43,483 bases of DNA from positions 1 through 43,483 of the forward strand of contig JADHUC010000062.1 of assembly GCA_016784735.1 (NCBI GenBank), in the 5' to 3' direction. The position numbers were made by a program, and so were the translations under genes. The notes under the pieces were generated by a model. The model searched no databases and was not told where the DNA came from. It saw only the letters and a list, made by a program, of their open reading frames with translations. This stretch comes from Pirellulaceae bacterium (GTDB taxonomy: Bacteria > Planctomycetota > Planctomycetia > Pirellulales > Pirellulaceae). Of this stretch, positions 1 through 8,657 are shown piece by piece (within the stretch, counting starts at the first letter, position 1; every line of letters starts with the position of its first letter).

Positions 1-544
1 TCGCGCGATATCGCTCGCGACGTCTTTCGGCCTCCTCTCGCGCCTGGCGTTCTCGTTCTCGGCGCTCCTGCTCCTGCCGCGCCTGTTCCTGCGATCGGTC
101 TGAAGAAGGACGCGATCCCGACGGAGCCGGACTCCGAGCGGCCGCTTCACGCACGCGGCGCACGGCATACCGCTGCTCCATTTCCGATCGGCTCAGGCGA
201 TTGTCGCGATTTCTATCATACTGAAACGGATCGTCGCGCCAACGTCCTCGGCTCGCTTCGCTTCGGTCGACGTATCCGTCGCGATTCGTGTCGTACTGTT
301 TCATTCGTTCGGCCGCTCTCTGGGCGTCCTCCTGCGTCACCCTGACCGCTTGAACTGCGTCGGTGCCAAAGCCGGGGATGGGCCGAGTCCCCTCGACGTG
401 CCCGAAACCGGGGACACTTGGCTTGTCATCAGCCGGTTGCCGTGTTGAACGGTCGTAGCCGCGTTGAGCGACGGCCGACGAAGCCATCAGTGCCAAGATC
501 CATAGAGATGCGACACGCCCTCGAAACAGCATTGTGGATCGCAT
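1..544 (-). CDS. Secreted EF-hand protein, 3' end beyond window
   Basis: The minus frame stays open from an ATG at 544 to the window edge (about 181 codons seen), so the C-terminus is missing. An AGGTGA ribosome site lies 6 bases before the ATG at 544; a second in-frame ATG is at 532. The N-terminus is a signal peptide (basic start, then SLWILALMASSAVA, cleavage before QRG). Two tandem EF-hand loops follow: DTNRDGYVDRSE, a canonical 12-residue calcium loop, and DRNRDNRLSRSE, whose loop glycine is replaced by Asn. The seen part ends in an Arg/Glu/Gln-rich stretch that should form a charged helix or coiled coil. EF-hand proteins of this kind are common in planctomycete secretomes; calcium binding is inferred from the loops and the partner is unknown. 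The kinase gene lies 321 bp upstream on the same strand. Confidence 0.8.
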   Translation of the reverse strand, partial: MRSTMLFRGRVASLWILALMASSAVAQRGYDRSTRQPADDKPSVPGFGHVEGTRPIPGFGTDAVQAVRVTQEDAQRAAERMKQYDTNRDGYVDRSEASRGRWRDDPFQYDRNRDNRLSRSEMEQRYAVRRVREAAARSPAPSGSRPSSDRSQEQARQEQERRERERQAREEAERRRERYRA

Positions 545-865
545 GAGTTCACCTGCCAGGGCTGGCGATCAATGACGACACACGTCGCATTGATTCGGCG
601 ATGTCGGAGTGATACGTGTTCTTCTTTAGGACAGACATGAACAAGGACCGTGTCCGCTACAGTATCTAGTCTATATAACTGCAAGTCTGTTCAACACTCT
701 TGCCGAGCCGGAAACAGTCATATTCCCGGATTTTTTGACCAAACGGAGTTTAGGTACCGATGCGGCGGCTTTGGCTGAAGCGTTGGGATGTCGATAAACC
801 TTTGAATTCGAAGTACACGGGATCCCGTTCAGACGGCGTCCGACGGACCGATCGCCGTCGATCAG
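545..865. other. Intergenic gap with no gene seen
   Basis: This 321-bp gap lies between the kinase stop and the EF-hand start, both on the minus strand. I see no coding signal or RNA gene in it. It holds a hairpin just after the kinase stop, listed separately. An AT-richer stretch at about 660-700 read on the minus strand (TTGAAC, then TATATA and TAGATA) could serve as a promoter for the EF-hand gene, but no pair of boxes has good spacing. Confidence 0.5.
832..859 (-). terminator. Hairpin after kinase gene, possible terminator
   Basis: The arms GACGGCG (832-838) and CGCCGTC (853-859) pair perfectly, and a further GTCC/GGAC pairing sits inside the loop. The hairpin starts 6 bases past the kinase stop codon. 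There is no T tract, so intrinsic termination is uncertain. Confidence 0.35.
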
Positions 866-3800
866 CTAATTGGCGAGATGCAGTTCCTTGAAACAGAAAC
901 GGGCGACGAAGCAATCGCCACGCCCGGCCACGTCCGCGTTTGCCCAAGCCGGTTGCTTCCCTGCTGGGAAACCACCTGCCTCGGATCGGCCGGCCACGTA
1001 GACGCCGTGATCGGTGACTTCGAGAGTCGTGATATGAACTCGTCCTACTGCAGCCCCTCCGTCGTCCAACTGCGCGCCGCGGAGGATCGTGGAATAAGGC
1101 GTCTCGCGCAGGTCAGCGTCGAGAACGAGCAGCACGGCGTGGGTTCCGGCATCCTGCCGCTCCGGCCAGGACTGAAACGCGTTCAGCGTTGTAACCGGAG
1201 ACCTGCAACTGAATCCTGCCACATAGACTTGCCCTCCGGCGTCAGTGGCGACGCAATGCAACTCGTTTGTTGACAGATACGGACTGCCTTGGCAAGGACT
1301 TGAGAAATAGCGACCAGCGATTGTCTTCCCTGTGGACACATCGACTCGACCGATCCACGAGATCTGATTCGGTCCAATGTTACCCGGGATATCTCCCATG
1401 AGCCGATAGTAATCGGAACCGTGCTGCGTGGCCAAGACGATCACATCGCCGGTTGCTGCATCGAAATGGACGGCCTTTCCCACTTGATGGCGAAAGTGGA
1501 GGCTGTCGCCCGGCTGATACAGGTTGGTCGACCAGCGCAACTCGCCGTCGCCGGAGTAACGGGCGAGAAAAACATCCCAGGGCGATGCCTGGCTATCGCC
1601 TGATCGAAAGTCAAAAAAACCAATACCGCAGACAACCAAATCGCCGCCGGGAAGTGCACATAGTCCGCCCAGCGGTTGGATGTCACGCACCCTGACTCGC
1701 ACTGCGCCCGCCGGACCCTGGCCATCGAAATCGAATGGCTGCGATTCACCCTGTCGATAGAAATGCCAATATTGGCCGGGCCGATTCAGGTCCTCCGTCG
1801 AAGTGTGCAGCAGAATGCGGTCACCGTTCGGCTCCGGGCGGGCCGTCCAAGAATCCCAGGCAGAACCGTCGACAGTGTGACGGTACACGCCACCGTGTTG
1901 ATTCTCATCCCGCAAAGTGGCTGCCCAGTTCGATCGGTTTTGCTGATCCACGAACAGCCCCGAAACCCGTACCTGATTAGGCCCGCCGCGTCCAATCCAC
2001 ATGAGTTGCGAGCCGTCACCGCTCAGCTTGACAATAGCAGTCCCGATGTTGATGCTCCGCCAATCCGCTTCATTCAGCGAGGGATTTTCTTCAAAGAACC
2101 GTGCGAGCACCTGACCACCGAGAAAGATCGATCCGTCCAGTCCTGCGGCAACATGCGTGGGCTTGAACGTATTGGTCGCAAACCGGGCAACCCATGCCAC
2201 ATGCTGGAGATCGGCGGATATCCGTGCGACAAACCCCATCGCGGGTCCGTGGGTATCGCCAAGCAATCGGTAGACCGGCACCCCCTTGGGAATTGCCTCC
2301 GCCGACTCGATGCTGCCGCACACGAGCACGCTGCCATCGGATAGGCCGCAGATGTCCGTAATCTCGTCGGTCATCTTGTACAGATCAGGGCCTCCGAACT
2401 GAATAATCGTCGCTTCCGCGGGCTGGTTCACATCCCAGGCTTTGGTCGGCGGACCCGCCGGTGCTACCGGGGGAAAACGGTTGGCCAGGCCGGGCGGTAA
2501 TGGATGGTCGTCTGAGTCAGCCTTTGCGACGCGCCGCAGCGTCACTCGGGCACGGATGTCGTCCCGGCCTCGGACCGTGATGGAGTCACGATCGAGTTCG
2601 AATTGGTCCTCGCCACCTTGGAGGTCGAGTTCGTATTCGCCCTTTTTCAGCCGGATGGTCCAACCGTGCTCCTGGTCTGCGATCTCGACGGTCTCGCCGC
2701 CCTGTTTGACGGCGACTTGGATGTTGGGATCATCGGTTTCGATCGTTAGTGTGCCATGCTTTCCGGTGATCGATAGGATGATGCCGAAGAGTGCCAGCGC
2801 AGCCAGCCCGACGATCCCGGACGCCACGAAGGGACGCGAAGAATACCGCCTGCGGACGACGACTGGCGATGGTTCGGCGTCGCATGCCGACTTCTCGAAG
2901 CCTGAGGATACGGAATCAATAACCGGGACAACGGCGTCGCGCGATGCATCGCTTGGATCCGTGTCTTCCACCGCAGCCGACGCGTCTCCCGATGTGCTGA
3001 GCGAGGCCGGCATTTCCTGTTCCCGGCAGGGCGAGCTTTCAGAGCGAGTAAGTACAGCACCTAAGTTGGCGTCTGCGACAAAGGGGGCCAGGGCGCTGGC
3101 CACTGCAGCCGGATCGGGGTACCGATCATCCGGATCGCGTGCCAACATGCGATGCAGCACCGCTGCAAGTTCCGGCGGCACCTCATCTCGCCGCTCCTGG
3201 ATAGGCGTAGGGGCCTCGCTAGTCAGCGCAACTAACTTCTTGGCCGGTGTATTGTACCGTTCGCCGCCGAATGGAGCTTCGCCCGAGAGTAGCTTATAGA
3301 GGGTCGCTCCCAAGCTGTAGATGTCCGCTCGGTGATCGACACGGTGGCTGTCATCACATTGCTCGGGAGCCATGTACTCGGGCGTGCCCATGATCTGGCC
3401 CGATCCCGTCAATTCGCCCGAAGCCTGCGCCTGCACGTCCTGCAAGAGAGCCAAGCCGAGATCCAATATCTTCACTTGGCCATGTGTGTTCAGCATCAGA
3501 TTCGATGGTTTGATGTCGCGATGCACCAGTCCGCGTTGATGGGCATAGTCGAGTCCAATGGCAGCTTGTCGCACCAACTCACACGCATCGGCAATGGCCA
3601 ACGCCTGGCCATCGCGCACCAGATCGGCCCAACTCGCCCCTTCAACGAACTCCATCACCAACACGGCCCGGTCTTCGATTTCACGCGCGTCGTGTGCCTG
3701 GACGATATTCGGGTGGTTCAGTCGGCCGATCGCCTGCATTTCGCGGTAGAACCGGGCGATCGCGTCCGGCTTGCGGGTCAAATCGTCAGAGATCGCTTTC

Positions 3801-4207
3801 AGAGCCACCAGCCTCTGCAGGTTGGTGTGCAGGGCTTTGTAGACCGTCCCCATGCCCCCCCGACCGATCCGCTCCAGAAGCTGATATTCTCCCAATGTGC
3901 CCGGCGAGTCGATTTCGGTTGCCTGCGCGCGCCCGTGGTAATCGGTTTCCGACGACGGGGCTGCGAGCGATTTTGCCCTGCCGATCGCTTCCCAGCATCG
4001 CGGTTCGTCAAGAAACGCCGCATCCGGGATCCCCTGTCGCATCTGGCGAACAAAGGAATCGGGCGACTCGTCAAGCGTATCGAACGCAGCCTGGCACGCC
4101 GCACACGTACTCAAATGCTCGATAACGCCCGATGCCAGCTCTTCTGGAGCACTTCCCACACGAAGGGCCAGCAGATCATTCTCGCTGGGACAATTGCTGC
4201 GTTCCAC
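866..4207 (-). CDS. Ser/Thr kinase with N-terminal zinc finger and beta-propeller
   Basis: This 1113-residue membrane kinase has several parts. Residues 31-38 (HLSTCAAC) form an anti-sigma-type HxxxCxxC zinc motif. Residues 108-376 are a protein kinase domain with glycine loop GRGGMG, Lys137, Glu156, catalytic HRDIKPSN at 229-236, DLG at 249-251 in place of DFG, and MAPE at 279-282. All residues needed for phosphotransfer are present. One membrane helix lies at about 459-481. A PEGA-like beta domain (about 485-560) follows, then a roughly 500-residue region of propeller-type repeats (SDGSVLVCGS-like, SBBP-like) that should face outward. The start is GTG with AGGAG about 10 bases upstream. It lies 107 bp behind the ECF sigma gene on the same strand. 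Planctomycetes are known to pair such sigma factors with Ser/Thr kinases; here the zinc motif suggests that the kinase N-terminus itself binds the sigma factor. That partnership is inference. Confidence 0.9.
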   Translation of the reverse strand: MERSNCPSENDLLALRVGSAPEELASGVIEHLSTCAACQAAFDTLDESPDSFVRQMRQGIPDAAFLDEPRCWEAIGRAKSLAAPSSETDYHGRAQATEIDSPGTLGEYQLLERIGRGGMGTVYKALHTNLQRLVALKAISDDLTRKPDAIARFYREMQAIGRLNHPNIVQAHDAREIEDRAVLVMEFVEGASWADLVRDGQALAIADACELVRQAAIGLDYAHQRGLVHRDIKPSNLMLNTHGQVKILDLGLALLQDVQAQASGELTGSGQIMGTPEYMAPEQCDDSHRVDHRADIYSLGATLYKLLSGEAPFGGERYNTPAKKLVALTSEAPTPIQERRDEVPPELAAVLHRMLARDPDDRYPDPAAVASALAPFVADANLGAVLTRSESSPCREQEMPASLSTSGDASAAVEDTDPSDASRDAVVPVIDSVSSGFEKSACDAEPSPVVVRRRYSSRPFVASGIVGLAALALFGIILSITGKHGTLTIETDDPNIQVAVKQGGETVEIADQEHGWTIRLKKGEYELDLQGGEDQFELDRDSITVRGRDDIRARVTLRRVAKADSDDHPLPPGLANRFPPVAPAGPPTKAWDVNQPAEATIIQFGGPDLYKMTDEITDICGLSDGSVLVCGSIESAEAIPKGVPVYRLLGDTHGPAMGFVARISADLQHVAWVARFATNTFKPTHVAAGLDGSIFLGGQVLARFFEENPSLNEADWRSINIGTAIVKLSGDGSQLMWIGRGGPNQVRVSGLFVDQQNRSNWAATLRDENQHGGVYRHTVDGSAWDSWTARPEPNGDRILLHTSTEDLNRPGQYWHFYRQGESQPFDFDGQGPAGAVRVRVRDIQPLGGLCALPGGDLVVCGIGFFDFRSGDSQASPWDVFLARYSGDGELRWSTNLYQPGDSLHFRHQVGKAVHFDAATGDVIVLATQHGSDYYRLMGDIPGNIGPNQISWIGRVDVSTGKTIAGRYFSSPCQGSPYLSTNELHCVATDAGGQVYVAGFSCRSPVTTLNAFQSWPERQDAGTHAVLLVLDADLRETPYSTILRGAQLDDGGAAVGRVHITTLEVTDHGVYVAGRSEAGGFPAGKQPAWANADVAGRGDCFVARFCFKELHLAN

Positions 4208-4314
4208 GATACCTGCTCCTGCAAACGACGCGCAACGGAATATATGATGGCACTACAACAAGAACGCAGAAGTTACGCGCGCATTTTAGAGAATGCGGAG
4301 GGCTGGAATAACCG

Positions 4315-4926
4315 TCACTCGATCAAATCACCAAATTCCTCACGGACCATCCGCATCACACGATATTTCGCGTCGTACACAGACCGGGGAGTCATCCCCA
4401 ATTCCTCGGCTACGTCAGCGACGCGTTGGTCGTCTGCCAAAAGACGCCAGCAGGCCTGCCAGGTTTGCTCGCTGACCCGCGGACGAACCAACTCCAACGC
4501 GCGGCGCAGAAGGCCGCCGTCTTCGCCCAGCGGCAGGTCGGTTATCGACGTATCTCCGGTTGATTCCGGCAGTTGCGCTAAGCGGACTTGTGCGGTCGAG
4601 CCTCCTTTGGCCTGAACTTGGCGTCCTTGTTTCCGGTGGAAATCCAGTATTCTGGTGTTGGTGATCGTAGAAAACCAGCCTCGGAAACTGTCCCCCGGCC
4701 GATCGCGCCGAAACCGACCGATACTCCGCGACACGGTTAGAAAAACCTCCTGAAACACTTCGTCCGCATCCACTTCCTGGAGCCCGGCCTTGCGACACCG
4801 CTGGTAGACGATCGGACCGTACAGATCAACGAGTCGAGCCCACGCCTCGGGCTCGCTCGCCGTAACCCGCTCCAGAAGTGTCGTCGATGTCTTTTCGTCG
4901 ATAGGCACGCGACTAACCGCTTCCAA
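4315..4926 (-). CDS. ECF-type RNA polymerase sigma factor
   Basis: This 203-residue protein has the two-domain form of ECF sigma factors. Region 2 spans about residues 25-100 (DADEVFQEVFLTVSRSIGRF and the FRGWFSTITNTRILDF core-binding and -10 segments). Region 4 spans about 140-198, with a helix-turn-helix at VADVAEELGMTPRSVYDAKY. The loop between them is Gly/Ser/Thr-rich. It should direct RNA polymerase to a small regulon in response to an outside signal. It sits first in a two-gene unit with the kinase at 866-4207, the arrangement known for planctomycete kinase-linked ECF groups. The start is unsure: TTG at 4926 is the longest reading, and GTG at 4908 (beginning VPIDEKT) is equally possible, as neither has a strong ribosome site. 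No autoregulatory promoter could be picked out upstream. Confidence 0.9.
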   Translation of the reverse strand: MEAVSRVPIDEKTSTTLLERVTASEPEAWARLVDLYGPIVYQRCRKAGLQEVDADEVFQEVFLTVSRSIGRFRRDRPGDSFRGWFSTITNTRILDFHRKQGRQVQAKGGSTAQVRLAQLPESTGDTSITDLPLGEDGGLLRRALELVRPRVSEQTWQACWRLLADDQRVADVAEELGMTPRSVYDAKYRVMRMVREEFGDLIE

Positions 4927-5040
4927 GTTACGGCCCCGATGAAAACCGAGAAGACACCCGCAAACAAATAGGCATTAGACACACCGCCCAACCGTGCGGC
5001 AGGCTCGGACCACGCGTCATTTGATTCTGTCAGTACGATG

Positions 5041-5091
5041 GGCCTCCGAGCCCGTCGCACCGTGGTCGGCCTCGGAGGGCCAACCTACAAG
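5041..5091. repeat. Palindromic GGCCTCCGAG element (REP-like)
   Basis: GGCCTCCGAG (5041-5050) is mirrored by CTCGGAGGGCC (5071-5081), followed by AACCTACAAG. The near-perfect inverted pair around a 20-base loop would form a strong hairpin. From memory, such elements are scattered in planctomycete genomes; a genome search would settle the copy number. It could act as a bidirectional terminator, but it has no T tract. Confidence 0.5.
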
Positions 5092-5256
5092 AACAAACGA
5101 CAGAAGGTACTAAATCGTATCATATCCCCGCCGGCGCCGCCACGCAATCGAAACGCCTCGGCCGCAAGTTATGGGTCCGTTGGAGCTTGCGTCGATGAAC
5201 GTCCACTTCCCAGCACGCTCAGACCAAGTGCCGCGAACACCGAAGCCACATTTTCA

Positions 5257-5300
5257 CAAAATCGGCGCGTAACTCTCGCGTTTTCTTTCTTGGAGGATCG
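5257..5300 (+). repeat. R element copy 1
   Basis: The core is GGCGCGTAACTCTCGCGTTT after an A-rich lead. It matches five other copies (near 7141, 10411, 12655, 14081, 17325) with consensus GCGTAACT-N2-YGCGTT, often followed by a TCCAGTAG-like tail. It lies about 140 bases before the first gene of the array. Its tail is the most diverged of the six. Confidence 0.6.
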
Positions 5301-5416
5301 GATGCCCCAGCCCGGAAGTGGATTCACACGATATTCGACGATTTCGACTGATACTTATCAAACCAGCGCGCGGGAAGAAAACGCAGTTCCGCACCACGAA
5401 CCAAGAGGCCAACCCT

Positions 5417-6121
5417 ATGCATCAGTCAACTCACAGCTATCCACATCCATGTGTGAAAGGCTTGGCCAGCGTCGAAAGCTGGAAAGCTCCCGTTCAGAGG
5501 AAAGCTCTTGCAGCATCGTTCGTCGTCGCGACCTTTTTGTTGCCAGCAAACTGCTTCGCGCAGGCGGCCGTACCGCTCTATGCAAGCACCCAATTTGATA
5601 CAAAGGGCACGCCGCTGAAAGGGGACATCGGAACAGTGGGCGAAATCGTCATGTTTGGCGAGGGGACGACGATAATCCACTTTGATAGCAAAGGCCGTCT
5701 GTTGCTTTGGGATGACGCTGGGAAGCCGGTGGCAGGTTTCGTGGCAAAAGCCCACAACCCCGCCGAGCGCCGAATTACCCAGGCGTACGAATACTGGTGG
5801 ACGGAGCTTAACAACAAAAGGGGCGTGTACCTTGAGCATGGTGTCGCGCGGACAGCCTTCAAACGCGGCAAGCTGGAAACAGCGGGCGCCGAGAAGACTG
5901 TCCATGTCGGATACAAAGTGGACGGACGCAAGATCACCGTCCTTTTCAAGACCATTGAGGCAAAAGTAGTCGGCGGTCGTCTTTCAAACCACCTTGTGCT
6001 CTCGTCGCCGACGGGCGAAGAATTCCGCTTCGTGATACGACCAAACTCCAACATGATCCATCTCATAGAGGACAACGGTGCGTTCGGTCGGTTCCTTGTC
6101 AGTCATGGGAGTAACGATTGA
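5417..6121 (+). CDS. Secreted protein of unknown function
   Basis: This 234-residue protein starts at the ATG at 5417, chosen because AGAGG lies about 9 bases before it and a signal peptide follows only from this start. The signal is long: about 30 hydrophilic residues, then KALAASFVVATFLLPANCFA with cleavage before QAAV. The mature part is beta-rich with no family I recognise; it has segments such as TTIIHFDSKGRLLLWDD, HVGYKVDGRKITVLFKTIEA and a C-terminal EEFRFVIRP. Export to the periplasm or surface is inferred. It is the first gene of the array and is followed 126 bp later by another secreted orphan with no R repeat between them, so the two may be co-transcribed. Confidence 0.65.
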   Translation: MHQSTHSYPHPCVKGLASVESWKAPVQRKALAASFVVATFLLPANCFAQAAVPLYASTQFDTKGTPLKGDIGTVGEIVMFGEGTTIIHFDSKGRLLLWDDAGKPVAGFVAKAHNPAERRITQAYEYWWTELNNKRGVYLEHGVARTAFKRGKLETAGAEKTVHVGYKVDGRKITVLFKTIEAKVVGGRLSNHLVLSSPTGEEFRFVIRPNSNMIHLIEDNGAFGRFLVSHGSND

Positions 6122-6247
6122 CGACGCAGGCATCAGAACAATGAATGTCGTCCGCAATTCTTGGCCACAGTGCAGTCGCTCGGCCATACGTTTGTCACCA
6201 CAGTCAACGGATGCGCTATTGGACTAGAACTCGCGGGGAGCATACTC

Positions 6248-6862
6248 ATGAGATCGGCCATCGCTGCAAGCGTGCTCTTGGCCATGCAGGCTACGTCAAC
6301 GGCAGCACAGGCTCCTGACGAACCAGCCACGACACTTGACGACGGCGTATCGGTCCGCGTTCTCGGGGCACGAACCTGGACACCCCCACAGCAGAAATTC
6401 CTCATACAGGAGAGTGTGCCGAAGGGCAAATACGCCATCTGGTTCGTCAGGTCCATCGGGGAGACACGTGCGGAATTCGCCCAAACGGCAGTAAACCCGG
6501 TAATGCCGAAAGGAACGTACGTGGAAATCTTGGCCGTTTTCGAAAACGCCGCAAACAAGCCTGTCACGGTGGACCTTTCGTCAAAGAGCGGCTCGCTGGA
6601 TGTCCGACTCACACTCGCGGACAAGAGCACCGTTACACCGGTCGATTTCCTTCTCCCGCACACGAACTGGGGCGACCCGGCGAAGCTGAAGAGACTCCAC
6701 GTCAAAGGTCTCACAATCGTGAATGAGTTCACAGGCGGGTTGAAGGTCCACCTTAGTCCAGAGCAAACGACATGGTTAATCCTACTCTTTGACGTCCCCG
6801 CCAATACGAAGCCTGGAGACTTGTGTGTGAGGGACGGAGAGGCACTTCGCATACACTCGTGA
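6248..6862 (+). CDS. Secreted protein of unknown function
   Basis: The 204-residue product starts at the ATG at 6248, preceded by GGGGAG and followed by a short clear signal peptide (MRSAIAASVLLAMQATSTAA, cleavage before QAP). The frame stays open upstream to 6161 but without a ribosome site. The mature protein is a beta-sandwich-like sequence with alternating hydrophobic strands (YVEILAVFENAANKPVTVDL, RLHVKGLTIVNEFTG, TTWLILLFDVPANTKPGDL). This pattern resembles the DUF4352-like extracellular fold, but I cannot claim membership. It follows the previous gene closely and is followed by a 463-bp spacer with a long duplicated segment and R copy 2. Confidence 0.65.
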   Translation: MRSAIAASVLLAMQATSTAAQAPDEPATTLDDGVSVRVLGARTWTPPQQKFLIQESVPKGKYAIWFVRSIGETRAEFAQTAVNPVMPKGTYVEILAVFENAANKPVTVDLSSKSGSLDVRLTLADKSTVTPVDFLLPHTNWGDPAKLKRLHVKGLTIVNEFTGGLKVHLSPEQTTWLILLFDVPANTKPGDLCVRDGEALRIHS

Positions 6863-7325
6863 GAGCACGGACCATATCGACCTTCGGTCACCCGAACATC
6901 TGGCGAATCCAGGTCTCCGAAGGGCGCGCAGAACTGGCATTTCGTCGCTTGAGGCTCACGGATTCTTCGTCGTCGGAACTTCACGTTTCAACGACAGAAG
7001 AGCCCGCGCGAATCAGCGGAAGCCACGCCGCACCTCTTTCCTTGAATTCGCCCTCACAGCTTCTCCGCATCACAGCCTCAGACGCGTAACAGATGTGCGT
7101 TGATAAGGGCCGAAACCCATCTTCCAGCCCGTCGCGAAAAAAATCCGCGCGTAGCTCCCGCGTTCTATCCAGTGGGGGAGAAGGACTAAGACGTTGCAGC
7201 CGACGCACGCGGGCGCCGGACGTATCAGCGTCGATTGCTTCGATTACGTGTTTAGTTGTTCAAGCGTCGCCGCCATAAGCCTACGCGGCTGAACTCAACG
7301 TGCGGCGACGGAATGGGAGGACGGT
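6863..7325. other. Long spacer with no gene, holds duplicated segment and R copy 2
   Basis: No gene is supported in these 463 bp. Short open frames here lack ribosome sites and coding character. Most of the spacer is a duplicate of the spacer at 10165-10470 (listed as repeats). Confidence 0.55.
6951..7201 (+). repeat. Duplicated spacer segment, copy 1 (includes R copy 2)
   Basis: This segment aligns by eye with 10165-10470. Shared blocks include GAGsCTCAC at the left end, TTCGTCGTsGGArCTTCA, AGCTTCTCyGC, CACAGsCTCAG, TAACAGAyGTGC, and the R core CCCGCGTTCTATCCAGT with its GArGAACTA-like tail. The R core lies at 7141-7185. Similarity is uneven (perhaps two thirds overall), which points to an old duplication. 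It is noncoding in all frames. Confidence 0.65.
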
Positions 7326-7784
7326 ATGCATCTCGAAACTGTCAAAACTTGGGGACGGGAAACGTTGATGGCAGAAGGACTCATTCTCAGGGCGTTCTTA
7401 AATTGGCTCGGGCTGATGATCGCGGGTACCGTCGCTCTGCCCATTCTCCCGTTTCTTCTCCTTTTCGGCGTTGCTCCGCGAATCGTACAGGCGGTGTATT
7501 CCGCTTTCGTCATCATTCCAGTTTTGCTTCTCTTACAGCTCAACGCGCTCCTTTACCTCATCCTCGCGGTCTGTGATGTATCGCTCAACTACGACCGCGC
7601 CTTCTACGGCGCCGTGAAGTGGATAGAGGAGAAGAAGTTGTATGACGCCATCGACTCGGGAACGAAAATGGAGACGCCCTTGCACCCGTACAGCGGCGAG
7701 AAGGAATGCCCCAGGGACCACGGCCCACTCAAAGAGTGGAGCGGAGAAATGCGATGTTGGAGTTGCGGTTGGCCGTACAAGTGA
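7326..7784 (+). CDS. Membrane protein with C-terminal zinc ribbon-like tail
   Basis: The 152-residue product has GGGAGG 9 bases before the ATG. Two long hydrophobic helices (about 24-46 and 51-83) cross the membrane, followed by a cytoplasmic tail. The tail ends in a Cys/His cluster (ECPRDHG, then CWSCGW), a likely half or full zinc ribbon. The same theme of a small membrane protein with a CxxC module recurs at 12748 and 16813 in this array. Function is unknown; zinc binding and a regulatory or scaffolding role are inference. Confidence 0.65.
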   Translation: MHLETVKTWGRETLMAEGLILRAFLNWLGLMIAGTVALPILPFLLLFGVAPRIVQAVYSAFVIIPVLLLLQLNALLYLILAVCDVSLNYDRAFYGAVKWIEEKKLYDAIDSGTKMETPLHPYSGEKECPRDHGPLKEWSGEMRCWSCGWPYK

Positions 7785-8029
7785 ACAGCAGAAGGCCCGT
7801 TCATCCTCAGGGATCACCAAGTGGTCGGGTATACCTTGGCTGGTCAGCATGCATTTCGTCATGCCGTCGCCCCAAGGCACTAACACGCCCGGCGAGGCGG
7901 GAGTGCAATGACTGGGTGAAGTTGAAAGCAGGAAGTGACACCAATCACAGTGCCCCAAACCCTTTGGTAACTACAAAGTCAAAAAGAAGAATTGAGGTTC
8001 GCTGTCCAATTACGATCAAGGAGCCGAAA

Positions 8030-8573
8030 ATGCAACCATCAAACAGTCATCACGTCACACGGTACGTCGCGGCCATTTGGGCGACGTTGGTCTTTGGGGC
8101 AATGTCGCCGCAAATCGCCGCGGACGATAAGGAGCCACCTGAAGCCGAGCAGTTTCTCTCCATGATAGAAAAGGAAGGCATTGGTGATCGCATGTTGATC
8201 AACGTCGGTGGAGCTGAACTCGGTGCGGAAGAAAGAAAGCTTGGAATGCCACACCAGAATACGACTCCGAACTGGCGTGTGAAGCTCAAGTCGGTTGGCA
8301 ATAAAGGCGAATACGTCGGTACTGGCGGTGTGCCGATCGCGTTCAATCCGCGGACCGGGAAGGTCGTGAACGGCCTCCCTCTTGGCAGAGGTACAGTGTT
8401 CGAGGTCAGCGGCAAAGGTCAAATGGTTTGGACAATGGGTGGAAGCTAAAGAGGGCCACAAAGCGCTGTTCGTGGTACTCGGCTTGAAAGATCGCAAAAT
8501 CCAGATTGTTCACGTGGCAGGAGAAATCGTGTCAGCGGTAGGGAAGGAGCCCGGCGAGGAAGTCAGGAACTGA
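8030..8573 (+). pseudogene. Secreted orphan broken by a frameshift (paralogue of 15986-16651)
   Basis: The gene opens at the ATG at 8030 (AAGGAG 7 bases upstream) with a signal peptide (YVAAIWATLVFGAMSPQIAA), and the frame stops at 8449 after QMVWTMGGS. A second frame carries on at once from about 8439 (VEAKEGHKALFVVLGLKDRK) to 8573. Joined, the two parts match the layout of the intact protein at 15986-16651: an REGMGD/KEGIGD motif, NLPFGPGCVYKITG versus NGLPLGRGTVFEVSG, then YFVVYKDRRFVHVRGAGLI versus LFVVLGLKDRKIQIVHVAGEI. One indel near 8425-8445 would restore a protein of about 180 residues. It may be a true mutation or a sequencing error. The 245 bp before it hold no R element and no gene. 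Confidence 0.7.
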
Positions 8574-8657
8574 CTCAAATCGACGAGTCCGACGGGAAAA
8601 CGCAAACCTCAATCCGTTGTAGGGACGTAAGCCATTTTCGAGTTCCAGGAGCATAAC

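Larger units (their letters stand above)
4927..5416. other. Intergenic region between divergent units
   Basis: This 490-bp gap separates the leftward sigma/kinase unit from the rightward small-gene array, so promoters for both should lie here, but none stands out. It holds a palindromic element (5041-5091) and the first R repeat (5257-5300), listed separately. A reading frame upstream of 5417 stays open but shows no coding character. Confidence 0.5.

Noticed and set aside
2442..3299. Long plus-strand frame opposite the kinase gene
   Set aside because: It is the mirror of high-GC coding sequence. It is low-complexity Ser/Arg-rich with no ribosome site, while the minus frame has clear kinase motifs.
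3332..4615. Long plus-strand frame across the kinase and sigma genes
   Set aside because: It spans two well-supported minus-strand genes and their gap, with no domain signal.
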